Below are positions 20,144 through 31,282 of a stretch of 64,000 bases of DNA, piece after piece. The DNA comes from Arachis hypogaea (lineage: Eukaryota; Streptophyta; Magnoliopsida; Fabales; Fabaceae). The notes under the pieces were generated by a model. It searched no databases. It had not been told where the DNA came from and saw only the letters and a program-made list of their open reading frames with translations. The stretch is taken from contig NC_092044.1 in the NCBI RefSeq assembly GCF_003086295.3, positions 70,065,213-70,129,212 of the forward strand, given 5' to 3'. The position numbers and the translations under genes were made by a program. The first letter of the stretch is position 1; every line of letters starts with the position of its first letter.

Positions 20144-21773
20144 TGATGAGCGGATAATTTATACACTTTTTGGCATTGTTTTTAGGTAGTTTTTAGTAGG
20201 ATCTAGCTACTTTTAGGGATGTTTTCATTAGTTTTTATGCTAAATTCACATTTCTAGACTTTACTATGAGTTTGTGTGTTTTTCTGTGATTTCAGGTAAT
20301 TTCTGGCTGATATTGAGGGACCTGAGCAAAACTCTGATAAAGAAGGCTGACAAAGGACTGCTGAAGCTGTTGGATTCTGACCTCCCTGCACTCGAAATGT
20401 ATTTTTTGGAGATACAGAACTCCAAATGGCACGATCTTAACGGCTTTGGAAAGTATACATCCAAATCTTTCCAGCAATATATAATAGTCCATACTTTATT
20501 CGAGATTTGATGATGTAAACTGGCGCTCAACGCCAGCTCCATGCTGCATTCTAGAGTCAAAGGCCAGAAACACGTCACGAACCAGAGTTGAACGCCAAAA
20601 ACACATTACAACTTGGCATTCAACTCCAAGGTAAGCCCCAGCTCGTGTAAAGATCAAGCTCAGCCCAAACATACACCAAGTGGGCCCCGAAAGTGAATTT
20701 ATGCATCAATTACTTACTTCTGTAAACCCTAGTAGCTAGTTTAGTATAAATAGAACTTTTTACTAGTGTATTAGATATCCTGGATTGTATTTTTGATCCT
20801 GTGATCACGTTTTGGGGGCTGGCCTCTCGGCCAAGCCTAGACCTTCATCACTTATGTATTTTCAACGGTGGAGTTTCTACACACCATAGATTAAGGGTGT
20901 GGAGCTCTGCTGTACCTCGAGTTTTAATGCAAGTACTTCCATTTTTTATTCAATTCGACTTATTCTTGTTCTAAGATATTCGTTGCACTTCAACTTGATG
21001 AATGTGATGATCCGTGACACTCATCATCATTCTAACCTATGAACGCGTGACTGACACCCACTTCCGTTCTACCTTAGACCGGGCACATATCTCTTGGATT
21101 CCTTAATCAGAATCTTCATGGTATAAGCTAGAATTGATGGCGGCATTCATGGGAATCCAGAAAGTCTAACCTTGTCTGTGGTATTCTGGATAAGATTCTA
21201 GGATTGAATGACTGTGACGAGCTTCAAAGTCGCGATTGTTGGGCGTGATGACAAACACAAAAGAATCAAGGGATTCTATTCCAACATGATCGAGAACCGA
21301 CAGATGATTAGCCGTGCTGTGACAGAGCATGTGGACCTTTTTCACTGAGAGGATGGGATGTAACCATTGACAACGATGATGCCCTACATACAGCTTGCCA
21401 TGGAAAGGAATAAGAAGGATTGAAGGAAGACAGTAGGAAAGCAGAGATCCAACAGGGACAAGCATATCCATACACTTGTCTGAAATTCCCACCATTGAAT
21501 TACATGAGTACCTCTATCTTTATTTTTTATTTTATTTATTATTCAAAAACTCCATAACATTTACTATCCGCCTAACTAAGATTTACAAGATGATCATAGC
21601 TTGCTTCATACCACAATCTCCGTGGGATCGACCATTACTCACGTAAGGTATTACTTGGATGACCCAGTGCACTTGCTGGTTAGTTGTGCAGAGTTGTGAC
21701 TAAGTGTGATTCACGTTTGAGAGCGCTACCAAGTTATTGGGGCCATTGTTGATGATCACAATTTCGTGCACCA
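20144..21773 (+). mobile_element. 5' LTR of A2
   Basis: TGATGAGCGGATAA...TTTCGTGCACCA, 1630 bp. Palindromes at 20519-20630, TATAAATAG at 20745-20753, U5 module at about 21623-21690. Reverse-strand frames here (20264-20578, 21166-21495) recur in every A LTR and are not genes. Confidence 0.95.
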
Positions 21774-21779
21774 AGTTTT

Positions 21780-21797
21780 TGGCGCCGTTTCCAGGGA
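21780..21797 (+). other. Primer-binding site, tRNA-Asp type (A2)
   Basis: TGGCGCCGTTTCCAGGGA, six bases after the LTR; two mismatches to the tRNA-Asp complement. Confidence 0.85.
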
Positions 21798-23637
21798 TTG
21801 TTCGAGTATGGACAACTGACAGTTCGTCTTGTTGCTCAGATTAGGTAATTTTCTTTTTATTTTTCTTTTCAAAAAGTTTTCAAAAACATATTTTTCAAAA
21901 TTATTTTTTTCTTTGTTTTCGAAAAATTATTCAAAATTTTTAAGAATGAATTCTAGTGTTTCATGAAGCATGTTGAAGCTTGGCTGCCTATAAAGCCATG
22001 TCTAACTCAATTGGATTGAGGCTTCCAAACCATCAGCATAGAGGCAAGTTAATTTGAATATCAACTGTTATATGCCTGATTTATATCCTAAAGCTGGCTG
22101 GCTATTAAGCCATGCCCAACCCTTGGATTGGAGCTTTAGGCTAACATTGAAAGATTCCTGGAATTCTTATTAAAAATTTTGAATTTCTTATTTTCTTTTT
22201 GCTATATGTTTTTCGAAAAAATCAAAAGAAAATACAAAAAAATCATAAAATCATAAAAAAACCAAATATATATTGTGTTTCTTGTTTGAGTCTTGTGTCA
22301 TGTTTTAAGTTTGGTGTCAATTGCATATTCATATTGTTCTTGAAATTTTTGAAAATTCATGCATTCATAGTGTTCTTCATGATCTTCAAGTTGTTCTTGG
22401 TAAGTCTTCTTGTTTGATCTTGATGTTTTCTTGCTTTGCGTCTTTTATTGTTTTTCATGTGCATCTTTGCATTCATATTGTATAAGCATTAAAGATTTCT
22501 AAGTTTGGTGTCTTGCAATTTTCTTTGCATCAAAAATTTTTCAAAAACATGTTCTTGATGTTCATCATGATCTTCAAAGTGTTCTTGGTGTTCATCATGA
22601 CATTCATAGTGTTCTTGCATGCATCATGTGTTTTGATATGAAATTTTCATGCATTGAGTCATTTTTGCGTTTTTCTCTCTTATCATTAAAAATTCAAAAA
22701 AAAAATCAAAATATATCTTTTCCTTTTTTCTCTCAAAAATTCGAAATTTTGGGTTGACTTGGTCAAAAAATTTTAAAATAAGTTGTTTTCTTGTTAGTCA
22801 AGTCAAAATTTCAAATTTTAAAAATCTTATCTTTTTAAAACTTTTTCAAAAATTAAATCTTTTTCATCTTTCTTATTAATTTTCGAAAAATCTTTAAAAA
22901 TAATTTTCAAAAATCTTTTCTTAGTTTATCTTTATTTTTGAAAATTATGCTAACAATTAATATGATTGATTCAAAAATTTAAAGTTTGTTACTTTCTTGT
23001 TAAGAAAGGTTCAATCTTTAAATTCTAGAATCATATCTTTTAGTTTCTTGTTAGTTAAGTAATTAATTTTAATTTTAAAAATTAAATCTTTTTCAACCAT
23101 ATCTTTTTAATCATATCTTTTTATCATATCTTTTTAAATCATATCTTTTTCAAAAATTTGATTTCAAAATATCTTATCTAACTTCTTATCTTCTTATCTT
23201 TTCAAATTTGATTTTAATATCTTTTTCAACTAACTAATTAACTTTTGTTTGTTTCTTATCTTTTTCAAAACCACCTAACTACTTTTCCCTCTCTAAATTT
23301 TGAAAATATCTCACCCCTTTTTCAAAATTCTTTTTAATTAATTAATTGTTTTAAATTTTAATTTTAATTTTAATTCTTCCTTTAATTTTTGAAAATCATT
23401 TAACTCCTTTTTAAAATTTAATTTCGAAAATTTCTCCCTCTTTCATCTTTTCTTATTTATTTATTCATTTACTAACACCTCTCTTCACCTCTCTTCAACT
23501 CAAATCACTACCACTATCCTTACCCTTGTGTTTGGATTCTCCTTTCTTTATCCCCTTTCTTCTTCTACTAATAATAAGGAACCTCTTTACTGTGACATAG
23601 AGGATTCATCTTCTTTTTCTATTCCCTTCTCTTTCAT
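21798..23637 (+). other. Non-coding T-rich leader of A2
   Basis: Homologous to the A1 leader. Stem-loop 2 is conserved as CCTAAAGCT (22087-22095) with AGCTTTAGG (22132-22140); stem-loop 1 has a bulge (about 21972-22028). No gene; the frame at 22199-22417 is low-complexity. Confidence 0.75.
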
Positions 23638-25959
23638 ATGAGTAGGAACAAGGAAAAAGGCATTCTTGTTGAAGCTGATCCAGAACCTGAAAGGACTCTG
23701 AAGAAGGAACTAAGAGAAGCTAAATTACAACAATCCAGAGACAACCTTGCTGAAATTTTCGAACAAGAAAAGGAGATGGCAGCCGAACCCAACAACAATA
23801 ATGCAAGGAGAATGCTTGGTGATTATACTACACCTACTTCCAAGTTTGATGGACGAAGCATCTCAATTCCTGCCATTGGAGCAAACAATTTTGAGCTGAA
23901 ACCTCAACTAGTTGCTCTAATGCAACAAAACTGCAAGTTTCATGGACTTCCATCAGAAGATCCCTATCAGTTTTTAACTGAGTTCTTGTAGATCTGTGAG
24001 ACTGTAAAGACGAATGGAGTAGATCCTGAAGTCTACAGGCTCATGCTTTTCCCTTTTGCTGTAAGAGACAGAGCTAGAACATAGTTGGATTTACAACCTA
24101 AGGATAGCCTAGACTCCTGGGATAAGCTGCTCACGACCTTCTTGGCTAAATTCTTTCCTCCTCAAAAGCTGAGCAAGCTTAGATTGGATGTTCAGACATT
24201 CAAACAAAACGATGGTGAATCCCTCTATGAAGCTTGGGAAAGATACAAGCAGATGACCAAAAGGTGTCCTTCTGACATGCTTTCATAATAGAACATTCTG
24301 GATATATTCTATTATGGTCTGTCTGAGTTCTCTAAGATGTCACTGGACCATTCTGCAGGTGGATCCATTCACCTAAAGAAAACGCCTGCAGAAGCTCAAG
24401 AACTTATTGACATGGTTGCAAATAACCAGTTCATGTACACTTCTAAGAGGAATTCCGTGAATAATGGGACGCCTTAGAGGAAGGGAATTCTTGAGATTGA
24501 TGCTCTGAATGCCATATTGGCTCAAAACAAAATGTTGACTCAGCAAGTCAACATGATTTCCTAAAGTCTGAATGGATGGCAAAATGCATCCAACAGTACT
24601 AAAGAGGCATCTTCTGAAGAAGAAGCTTATGATCCTGATAACCCTGCAATAGCAGAGGTAAATTACTTAGGTGAACCTTATGGAAACACCTATAATTCAT
24701 CATGGAGAAATCATCCAAATTTCTCATGGAAGGATCAACAAAAGGCTCAACTAGGCTCTAATAATGGTGGAAGAAATAGGCTCAGCAATATCAAGCCTTA
24801 TCCATCATCTTCTCAGCAACAGACAAAGAATTATGAACAGAGTACCTCTAACTTAGCAAACTTAGTCTCTGATCTGTCTAAGGCCACTTTAAGTTTCATG
24901 AGTGAAACAAGGTCCTCCATTAGAAATCTGGAGGCACAAGTGGGACAGCTGAGTAAGAAAGTTACTGAAACCCCTCCTAGTACTCTCCCAAGCAATACAG
25001 AAGAGAATCCAAAAAGAGAGTGCAAGGCCATTGATATACTCAACATGGCCGAATGCAAGAAGGAGGGAGAAGACGCGAATCCCAATGAGGAAGACCTCAT
25101 GGGACATCCCCCAACCAAGAAGGAGTTCCCTATTGAGGACCCAAAGGAATCTGAGGCTCATATAGAGACCATAGAGATTCCATTAAATATCCTTTTGCCA
25201 TTCATGAGCTCTGAAGATTATTCTTCCTCTGATGAGGATGAAGATGTAACTGGAGAGCAAGTTGCTCAATATCTAGGAGCCATCATGAAGCTGAATACCA
25301 AATTGTTTAGTAATGAGACTTGGGAAGGTGAACCTCCCTTGCTCATTGGTGAACTAGATACATGGGTTTAGCAAACCTTACCTCAAAAGAGACAAGATCC
25401 TAGCAAATTCTTAATACCCTGTACCATAGGCACCATGACCTTTGAAAAGGCTCTGTGTGACCTAGGGTCAAGCATAAATCTTATGCCACTCTCTGTAATG
25501 GAGAAGCTGGGGATCATTGAGGTACAGCCTGCCTTATTTTCATTACAAATGGCAGACAAGTCAGTAAGACAAGCTTATGGATTGGTAGAGGACATGTTGG
25601 TAAAGGTTGAAGGCCTTTACATCCCTGCTAATTTCATAATCTTAGACACTAGGAAGGAGGAGGATGAATGCATCATCCTTGGAAGACCTTTCCTAGCCAC
25701 AGCAGGAGCTGTGATAGATGTTAACAGAGGAGAATTAGTCCTTCAATTGAATGGGGACTCCCTTATGTTTAAGGCTCAAGGATCTTCTTCTTTAACAATG
25801 GAGAGGAAGCATGAAAAGCTTCTCTCAGTACAGAGTCAAACAGAGCCCCTACAGTCAAACTCTAAGTTTGGTGTTGGGAGGCCACAACCAAACTCTAAGT
25901 TTAGTGTTGAATCCCCACAACCAAACTCTAAGTTTGGTGTTGGGACTATACAACATTGA
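23638..25959 (+). pseudogene. gag-protease of A2, broken by several nonsense codons
   Basis: Same frame from MSRNKEKGILVE (23638) to TGA at 25957-25959, 774 codons, no frameshift. Stops include 23989, about 24082, 24286 (two adjacent), about 24478, about 24562 and 25369. Domains as in A1: capsid-like Gag, acidic linker, then a retropepsin-like segment that is uninterrupted from 25435 (CDLGSSINLMPLSVMEKLGI, IILGRPFLATAGAVIDV, RGELVLQLNGD) and a C-terminal PQPNSKFGV repeat. Most stops are explained by C-to-T or G-to-A changes (CAG to TAG, TGG to TAG), as expected from decay of methylated DNA. Confidence 0.88.
25855..25937 (+). repeat. Three hairpin repeats at the A2 gag C-terminus
   Basis: Cores TCAAACT-CTA-AGTTTGG (25855) and CCAAACT-CTA-AGTTTAG/GG (to 25937), encoding NSKFGV, NSKFSV, NSKFGV. 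Homologous to 4639-4721. Confidence 0.8.
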
Positions 25960-25993
25960 CCTGATCACCTGTGTGGCTCCATGAGAGCCCACT

Positions 25994-26040
25994 GTCAAGC
26001 TATTGACATTAAAAAAGCGCTTATTGGGAGGCAACCCAAT
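25994..26040 (+). other. Conserved double hairpin after gag (A2)
   Basis: GTCAA-gcta-TTGAC, then ATTGGG-aggcaa-CCCAAT, as in A1 4778-4824. Confidence 0.75.
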
Positions 26041-26185
26041 TTTTGTTTATCTAATTTATTTTATTTTCATTGTTCTTTTATGTTTTATTAGGTTTATGAT
26101 CATGTGGAGTCATGAAAAAAAAATTAAAATTAAAAACAGAATCAAAAACAGCAGAAGAAAAATCACACCCTGTAGGAAGGACTTA

Positions 26186-26427
26186 CTGGCGTTTAAACGC
26201 CAGTAAGGAGCATCTAGCTGGTGTTCAATACCAGAACAGAGCATGGATCTGGCGTTGAATGCCAGAAACAAGCAACATCCGGGTGTTCAAACGCCAAGAA
26301 TGTACCCTGAGGAAAGCTGGCGCTGGATGCGAGAAACAAGCATGGAACTGGCGTTGAACGCCTAGAACATGCTACACATGGGCGTTGAACGCCCAGAACA
26401 TGCATCAGTTCGGCGTTCAAACGCCAG
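26186..26427 (+). repeat. Palindrome array upstream of ORF2 (A2)
   Basis: Begins with a perfect CTGGCGTTTAAACGCCAG (26186-26203) and continues with about seven further units, several decayed, to CGGCGTTCAAACGCCAG (ends 26427). It has more units than A1 (about 8 versus 6), so copy number varies. Confidence 0.85.
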
Positions 26428-26479
26428 AATTGCATACAAAGGCACTTTACATGCCTAATTGGTGCAGGGATGTAAATCC

Positions 26480-26951
26480 TTGACACCTCAGGATCTGTGG
26501 ACCCCACAGGATCATCTCAAGATCTGTGGACTCCACAGGATCTCCACCTACCATATTCTCCCCTCTTCTCAACATTCATCCTCTCTTTCCAATAAACACT
26601 CTTCCCCAAAACCCTTCACCAATCACCTCAATCTCTCTTCCCAATTACCCCCTTCACCACTCACATCCATCCACTCTTCACCTACCTTCAAAATTTAAAT
26701 TTCTTTCCCACCCAAACCCACCTTAAATGGCCGAACCTACTCCCTCTCCTCTCCCTATATAAAACCCTCCATTCTATTTAACTTTCACACAACACAACCC
26801 CCTCTTCTATACCTTGGCCGAATACACCTCCCCTACTCTCCTCCATATTTTCTCTTCTTCTTCTTCTTTTCTTTCTTCTCTTGCTCGAAGGCGAGCAATA
26901 TTTTAAGTTTGGTGTGGTAAAAGCATAAGCTTTTTTTTTCCATTACCATTG
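26480..26951 (+). promoter_or_regulatory. Candidate internal promoter of ORF2 (A2)
   Basis: Two tandem copies of the GGATCTGTGGACCCCACAGG-type repeat (about 26490-26545), a CT-rich tract, TATATAAAA at 26756-26764 and a pyrimidine-rich leader to the ATG, about 196 bp later. Same layout as A1. Confidence 0.5.
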
Positions 26952-28100
26952 ATGGCACCTAAGGCCGGAGAAACCTCTAGAAAAGGAAAAGGGAAGACAA
27001 AAGCTTCCACCTCCGAGTCATGGGAGATGGAGAGATTCATCTCCAAAGCCCATCAAGACCACCTCTATAATGTTGTGGCTAAGAAGAAGGTGATCCCTGA
27101 GGTCCCTTTCAATCTCAAGAAAAATGAGTTTCCGAAGATCCGACATGAGATTCAAAGAAGAGGTTGGGAAGTTCTAACCAACCCCATTCAACAAGTCAAA
27201 ATCTTGATGGTTCAAGAGTTCTATGCCAATTCATGGATTACTAGGAACCATAATCAAAGTATGAACCCGAATCCAAAGAACTATCTTACAATGGTTCGGG
27301 GGAAATACTTAGATTTTAGTCCGGAAAATGTGAGGTTGGCATTCAACTTGCCCATGATGCAAGGAGATGCACGCCCCTACACAAGAAGGGTCAACTTTGA
27401 TCAAAGGTTGGACCAAGTCCTTAGGGACATATGTGTTGAAGAAGCTCAATGGAAAAGAGACTCCAAAGGCAAGCCAGTTCAATTAAGAAGACTGGACCTC
27501 AAGCCTGTGGCTAGAGGACGGTTGGAGTTCATCCAACGCTCCATCATCCCCATTAGCAACTGATCTGAAGTTACTGTGGATCGGGCCATCATGATTCATA
27601 GCATCATGAATGGAGAGGAAGTAGAAGTTCATGAAGTTATCTCCATTGAATTCTACAAAATAGCCGATAAGCCCTCTACTTTGGCAAGGCTAGCTTTTCC
27701 TTATCTTATTTGCCATCTATGTTACTCAGCTAGAGTCATCATAGAAGGAGACATCCCCATTGAGGAGGACAAGCCCATCACTAAGAAAAGGATGGAGCAA
27801 ATAAGAGAGCCCACTCATGGAACCCAAGAGACGCATGAGGAAGCCCATCACCAAGAAATCCCGAAGATGCCTCAAGGGATGCACTTTCCTCCCAACAACT
27901 ATTGGGAACAACTCAACACTTCTCTTGAAGATTTGAGTTACAATGTGGATCAATTAAGGGTGGAATATCAAGAGCACTCTATCATTCTCCATGAAATTAG
28001 AGAAGATCAAATAGCAATGAGGGAGGAGCAACAAAGGCAAGGAAGAGACATAGAAGAGCTTAAGGACATTATAGGTCCTTCAAGAAGAAGATGCCACTAA
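26952..28100 (+). pseudogene. ORF2 of A2 with one nonsense codon
   Basis: 383 codons from MAPKAGETSRKGKGK to a stop at 28098-28100, interrupted only by TGA at 27561-27563, where A1 has CGA (a CpG-to-TpG change). About 36 residues differ from A1; by eye most nucleotide differences over the first third change an amino acid, which argues against strong constraint after divergence. The domain layout is the same (Transposase_32/PF20167-like centre, coiled-coil C-terminus). It ends RRRCH rather than RRKRHHH. Confidence 0.8.
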
Positions 28101-29190
28101 GGTGGACTCATTTCTTGTTCTTATTTCTCTGTTTTTCGGTATTTTATGCTCTATGTGCGTTTATGTTTTGTGTCTCTACTTCATGATCATTAGTATGTAG
28201 TAACTATATCTTAAGGCTATGAATAATTCCATAAATCCTTCACCTCTCTTAAATGAAAAATGTTCCTAATTCAAAAGAACAAGAAGTACATGAATTTCGA
28301 AATTATCCTTGAATTTAGTTTAATTATATTGATGTGGTGACAATACTTTTTGTTTTCTGAATGAATGCTTGAACAGTGCATAATTTTTGATCTTGTTGTT
28401 TATTAATGTTAAAATTGTTGGCTCTTGAAAGAATGATGAACAAAGAGAAATGCTATCAATAATCTGAAAAAAAATCATGAAATTGATTCTTGAAGCAAGA
28501 AAAAGCAGTGAAAAGCAAAAGCTTGCGAAAAAAAATTAGAAAGAAAAAGAAAAAGCAAGCAGAAAAAGCCAATAGCCCTTAAAACCAAAAGGCAAGGGTA
28601 AAAAGGATCCAAGGCTTTGAGCATCAATGGATAGGAGGGCCCAAAGAAATAAAATCCAGGCCTAAGCAGCTAAATCAAGCTGTCCCTAACCACGTGCTTG
28701 TGGCATGCAGGTCCAAGTGAAAAGCTTGAGACTGAGTGGTTAAAGTTGTGATCCAAAGCAAAAAGAGTATGCTTAAGAGCTCTGGACACCTCTAACTAGG
28801 GACCTTAGCAAAGCTAAGTCACAATCTGAAAAGGTTCACCCAGTTATGTGTCTGTGGCATTTATGCATCCGGTGATAATATTGGAAAACAAAGTGCTTAA
28901 GGCCACGACCAAGACTCATAAAAGTAGCTATGTTCAAGAATCAACATACTTAATTAGGAGAATCAATAACACTATCTGAAATTCTAAGTTCCTAGAGATG
29001 CCAATCATTCTAAACATCAAAGGAAAAAGTGAGATGCCAAAACTGTTCAGAAGCAAAAAGCTACAAGTCCCGCTCATCAAATTAGAACTAATATTCATTG
29101 ATATTTTGGGATTTATAGTATATTCTCTTCTTTTTATCCTAATTTATTTTCAGTTGCTTGGGGACAAGCGACAATTTAAGTTTGGTGTTG
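28101..29190 (+). other. 3' untranslated block and plus-strand primer region of A2
   Basis: No gene. Purine tract at 28491-28569 (repeated GAAAAAG), 622 bp before the LTR, then the conserved block and finally AATTTAAGTTTGGTGTTG against the LTR. Confidence 0.7.
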
Positions 29191-30819
29191 TGATGAGCGG
29201 ATAATTTATACGCTTTTCGGCATTATTTTTAGGTAGTTTCTAGTAGGATCTAGCTACTTTTAGGGATGTTTTTATTAGTTTTTATGCTAAATTCACATTT
29301 CTAGACTTTACTATGAGTTTGTGTATTTTTCTGTGATTTCAGGTAATTTCTGGCTGAAATTGAGGGACCTGAGCAAAACTCTGATAAGAAGGCTGACAAA
29401 GTACTGCTAATGTTGTTGGATTCTGACCTCCCTGCACTTGAAATGGATTTTTTGGAGCTACACAATTACAAATGGCGCGTTCTCAAAAGCTTTGGAACGT
29501 AGACATCCGGAGCTTTCCAGCAATATATAATAGCCCATACTTTATTTGATATTTGACGATGTAAACTGGCGCTTAACGCCAGCTCCATGCTGCATTCTAG
29601 AGTTAAACGCCAGAAACACGTCACGAACCAGAGTTGAACGCCAAAAATACGTTACAACTTGGCGTTCAACTCCAAGATAAGCCTCAGCTCGTGTAAAGAT
29701 CAAGCTCAGCCCAAACATATACCAAGTGGGCCCCGGAAGTGGATTTATGCATTAATTACTTACTTCTATAAACCCTAGTAGCTAGTTTAGAATAAATAGA
29801 ACTTTTTACTAGTGTATTAGATATCCTGGATTGTATTTTTGATCATGTGATCACGTTTTGGGGGCTGGCCTCTCGGCCATGCCTGGACCTTCATCACTTA
29901 TGTATTTTCAACGGTGGAGTTTCTACACACCATAGATTAAGGGTGTGGAGCTCTGTTGTACCTCGAGTTTTAATGCAAGTACTTCCATTTTTTATTCAAT
30001 TCGATTTATTCTTGTTCTAAGATATTCGTTGCACTTCAACTTGATGAATGTGATGATCCATGACACTCATCATCATTCTCACCTATGAACGCGTGACTGA
30101 CAACCACTTCCGTTCTACCTTAGACCGGACGCATATCTCTTGGATTCCTTAATCAGAATCTTCGTGGTATAAGCTAGAATTGATGGCGGCATTCATGGGA
30201 ATCCGAAAAGTCTAACCTTGTTTGTGGTATTCCGAGTAGGATTCCGGGATTGAATGACTGTGACGAGCTTCAAACTCGCGATTGTTGGGCGTGATGACAA
30301 ACGCAAAAGAATCAAGGGATTCTATTCCAACATGATCGAGAACCGACAGATGATTAGTCGTGCTGTGACAGAGCATTTGGACCTTTTTCACTGAGAGGAT
30401 GGGATGTAACCATTGACAACGGTGATGCCCTACATACAGCTTGCCATGGAAAGGAATAAGAAGGATTGAAGGAAGACAGTAGGAAAGCAGAGATCCAACA
30501 TGGACAAGAATCTCCATACACTTATCTGAAATTCCCACCATTGAATTACATGAGTAACTCTATCTTTATTTTCTGTTTTATTTATTATTCGAAAACTCCA
30601 TAACATTTACTATCTGCCTAACTAAGATTTACAAGATGACCATAGCTTGCTTCATACCAACAATCTCCGTGGGATCGACCCTTACTCACGTAAGGTATTA
30701 CTTGGACGACCCAGTACACTTGCTGGTTAGTTGTGCGGAGTTGTGACTAAGTGTGATTGATGTTTGAGAGCGCTACCAAGTTATTGGGCCATTGGTGATG
30801 ATCACAATTTCGTGCACCA
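29191..30819 (+). mobile_element. 3' LTR of A2
   Basis: TGATGAGCGGATAA...CGTGCACCA, 1629 bp. Palindromes at 29566-29672. The TATA box is altered to AATAAATAG near 29789. TSD GAGAC follows at 30820-30824. Confidence 0.95.
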
Positions 30820-30824
30820 GAGAC

Positions 30825-31282
30825 CTACTAACACTCTTCCCAGAGACACAGAGGTGAATCCAAGAGAAGAGTGTAAGGCTCTCATCAGGACCAAAGAGGC
30901 TGAGCCTAAGGTGGTACACACTGTTGAGGCACTAAGTGAAGAACAGGCTCAAGAAGAGGCTAGAAGCACAATATTACACACCCCTCTTATGGGTAGAAAG
31001 CCTGAAGTACCACACCAACAGAAGTCCCAAAAGGAGACCAAGGATGAGGACCACTCACAATCCTTAGAAAGCTCTAAGAAGTTGCAAATCAATATTCCTT
31101 TTGCTGAGGTTTCAAAGCAAAGACCTCTCTCTGCTGCACTTTTGAAGTGCTTACTCTCTGAAAAAGAAGAAGAGTTAAAAGTGCAAGAGCAAGGAACAGA
31201 GGCCCCTGTACCAAGTGAAAGTCCTGAATTCAGAGTGGTGAAGATCATCAAGGAAACCACTGGAAAGGGGATTGTGACCAAG
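30825..31282 (+). pseudogene. gag of E1, middle part
   Basis: Resumes after A2. It is open in a frame shifted from the first part (from about 30827): TNTLPRDTEVNPREECKALI, then an acidic and lysine-rich segment with MGRKPEVPHQQKSQKETKDEDHSQSLESSKKLQIN. Similar to the LPSNTEENPKRECKA segment of family A and the VPHPQKPQEKTKDDHHSQ segment of G1. The shift relative to 19160-20143 implies a small indel near the junction. Interrupted at 31282 by LTR F. Confidence 0.8.

Larger units (their letters stand above)
20144..30819 (+). mobile_element. Element A2, complete non-autonomous LTR retrotransposon
   Basis: 10,676 bp with both LTRs (20144-21773 and 29191-30819) and a perfect 5-bp TSD, GAGAC (20139-20143 and 30820-30824), inside gag of E1. 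Contents match A1: PBS, leader with stem-loops, gag-protease pseudogene, double hairpin, palindrome array, TATA-like promoter, ORF2 and 3' block. The LTRs differ at about 8% of sites over the first 400 bp by eye, but share variants not in A1 or A3 (for example TTTCTAGACTTT and GATATCCTGGATTG), confirming that they are a pair. Confidence 0.96.
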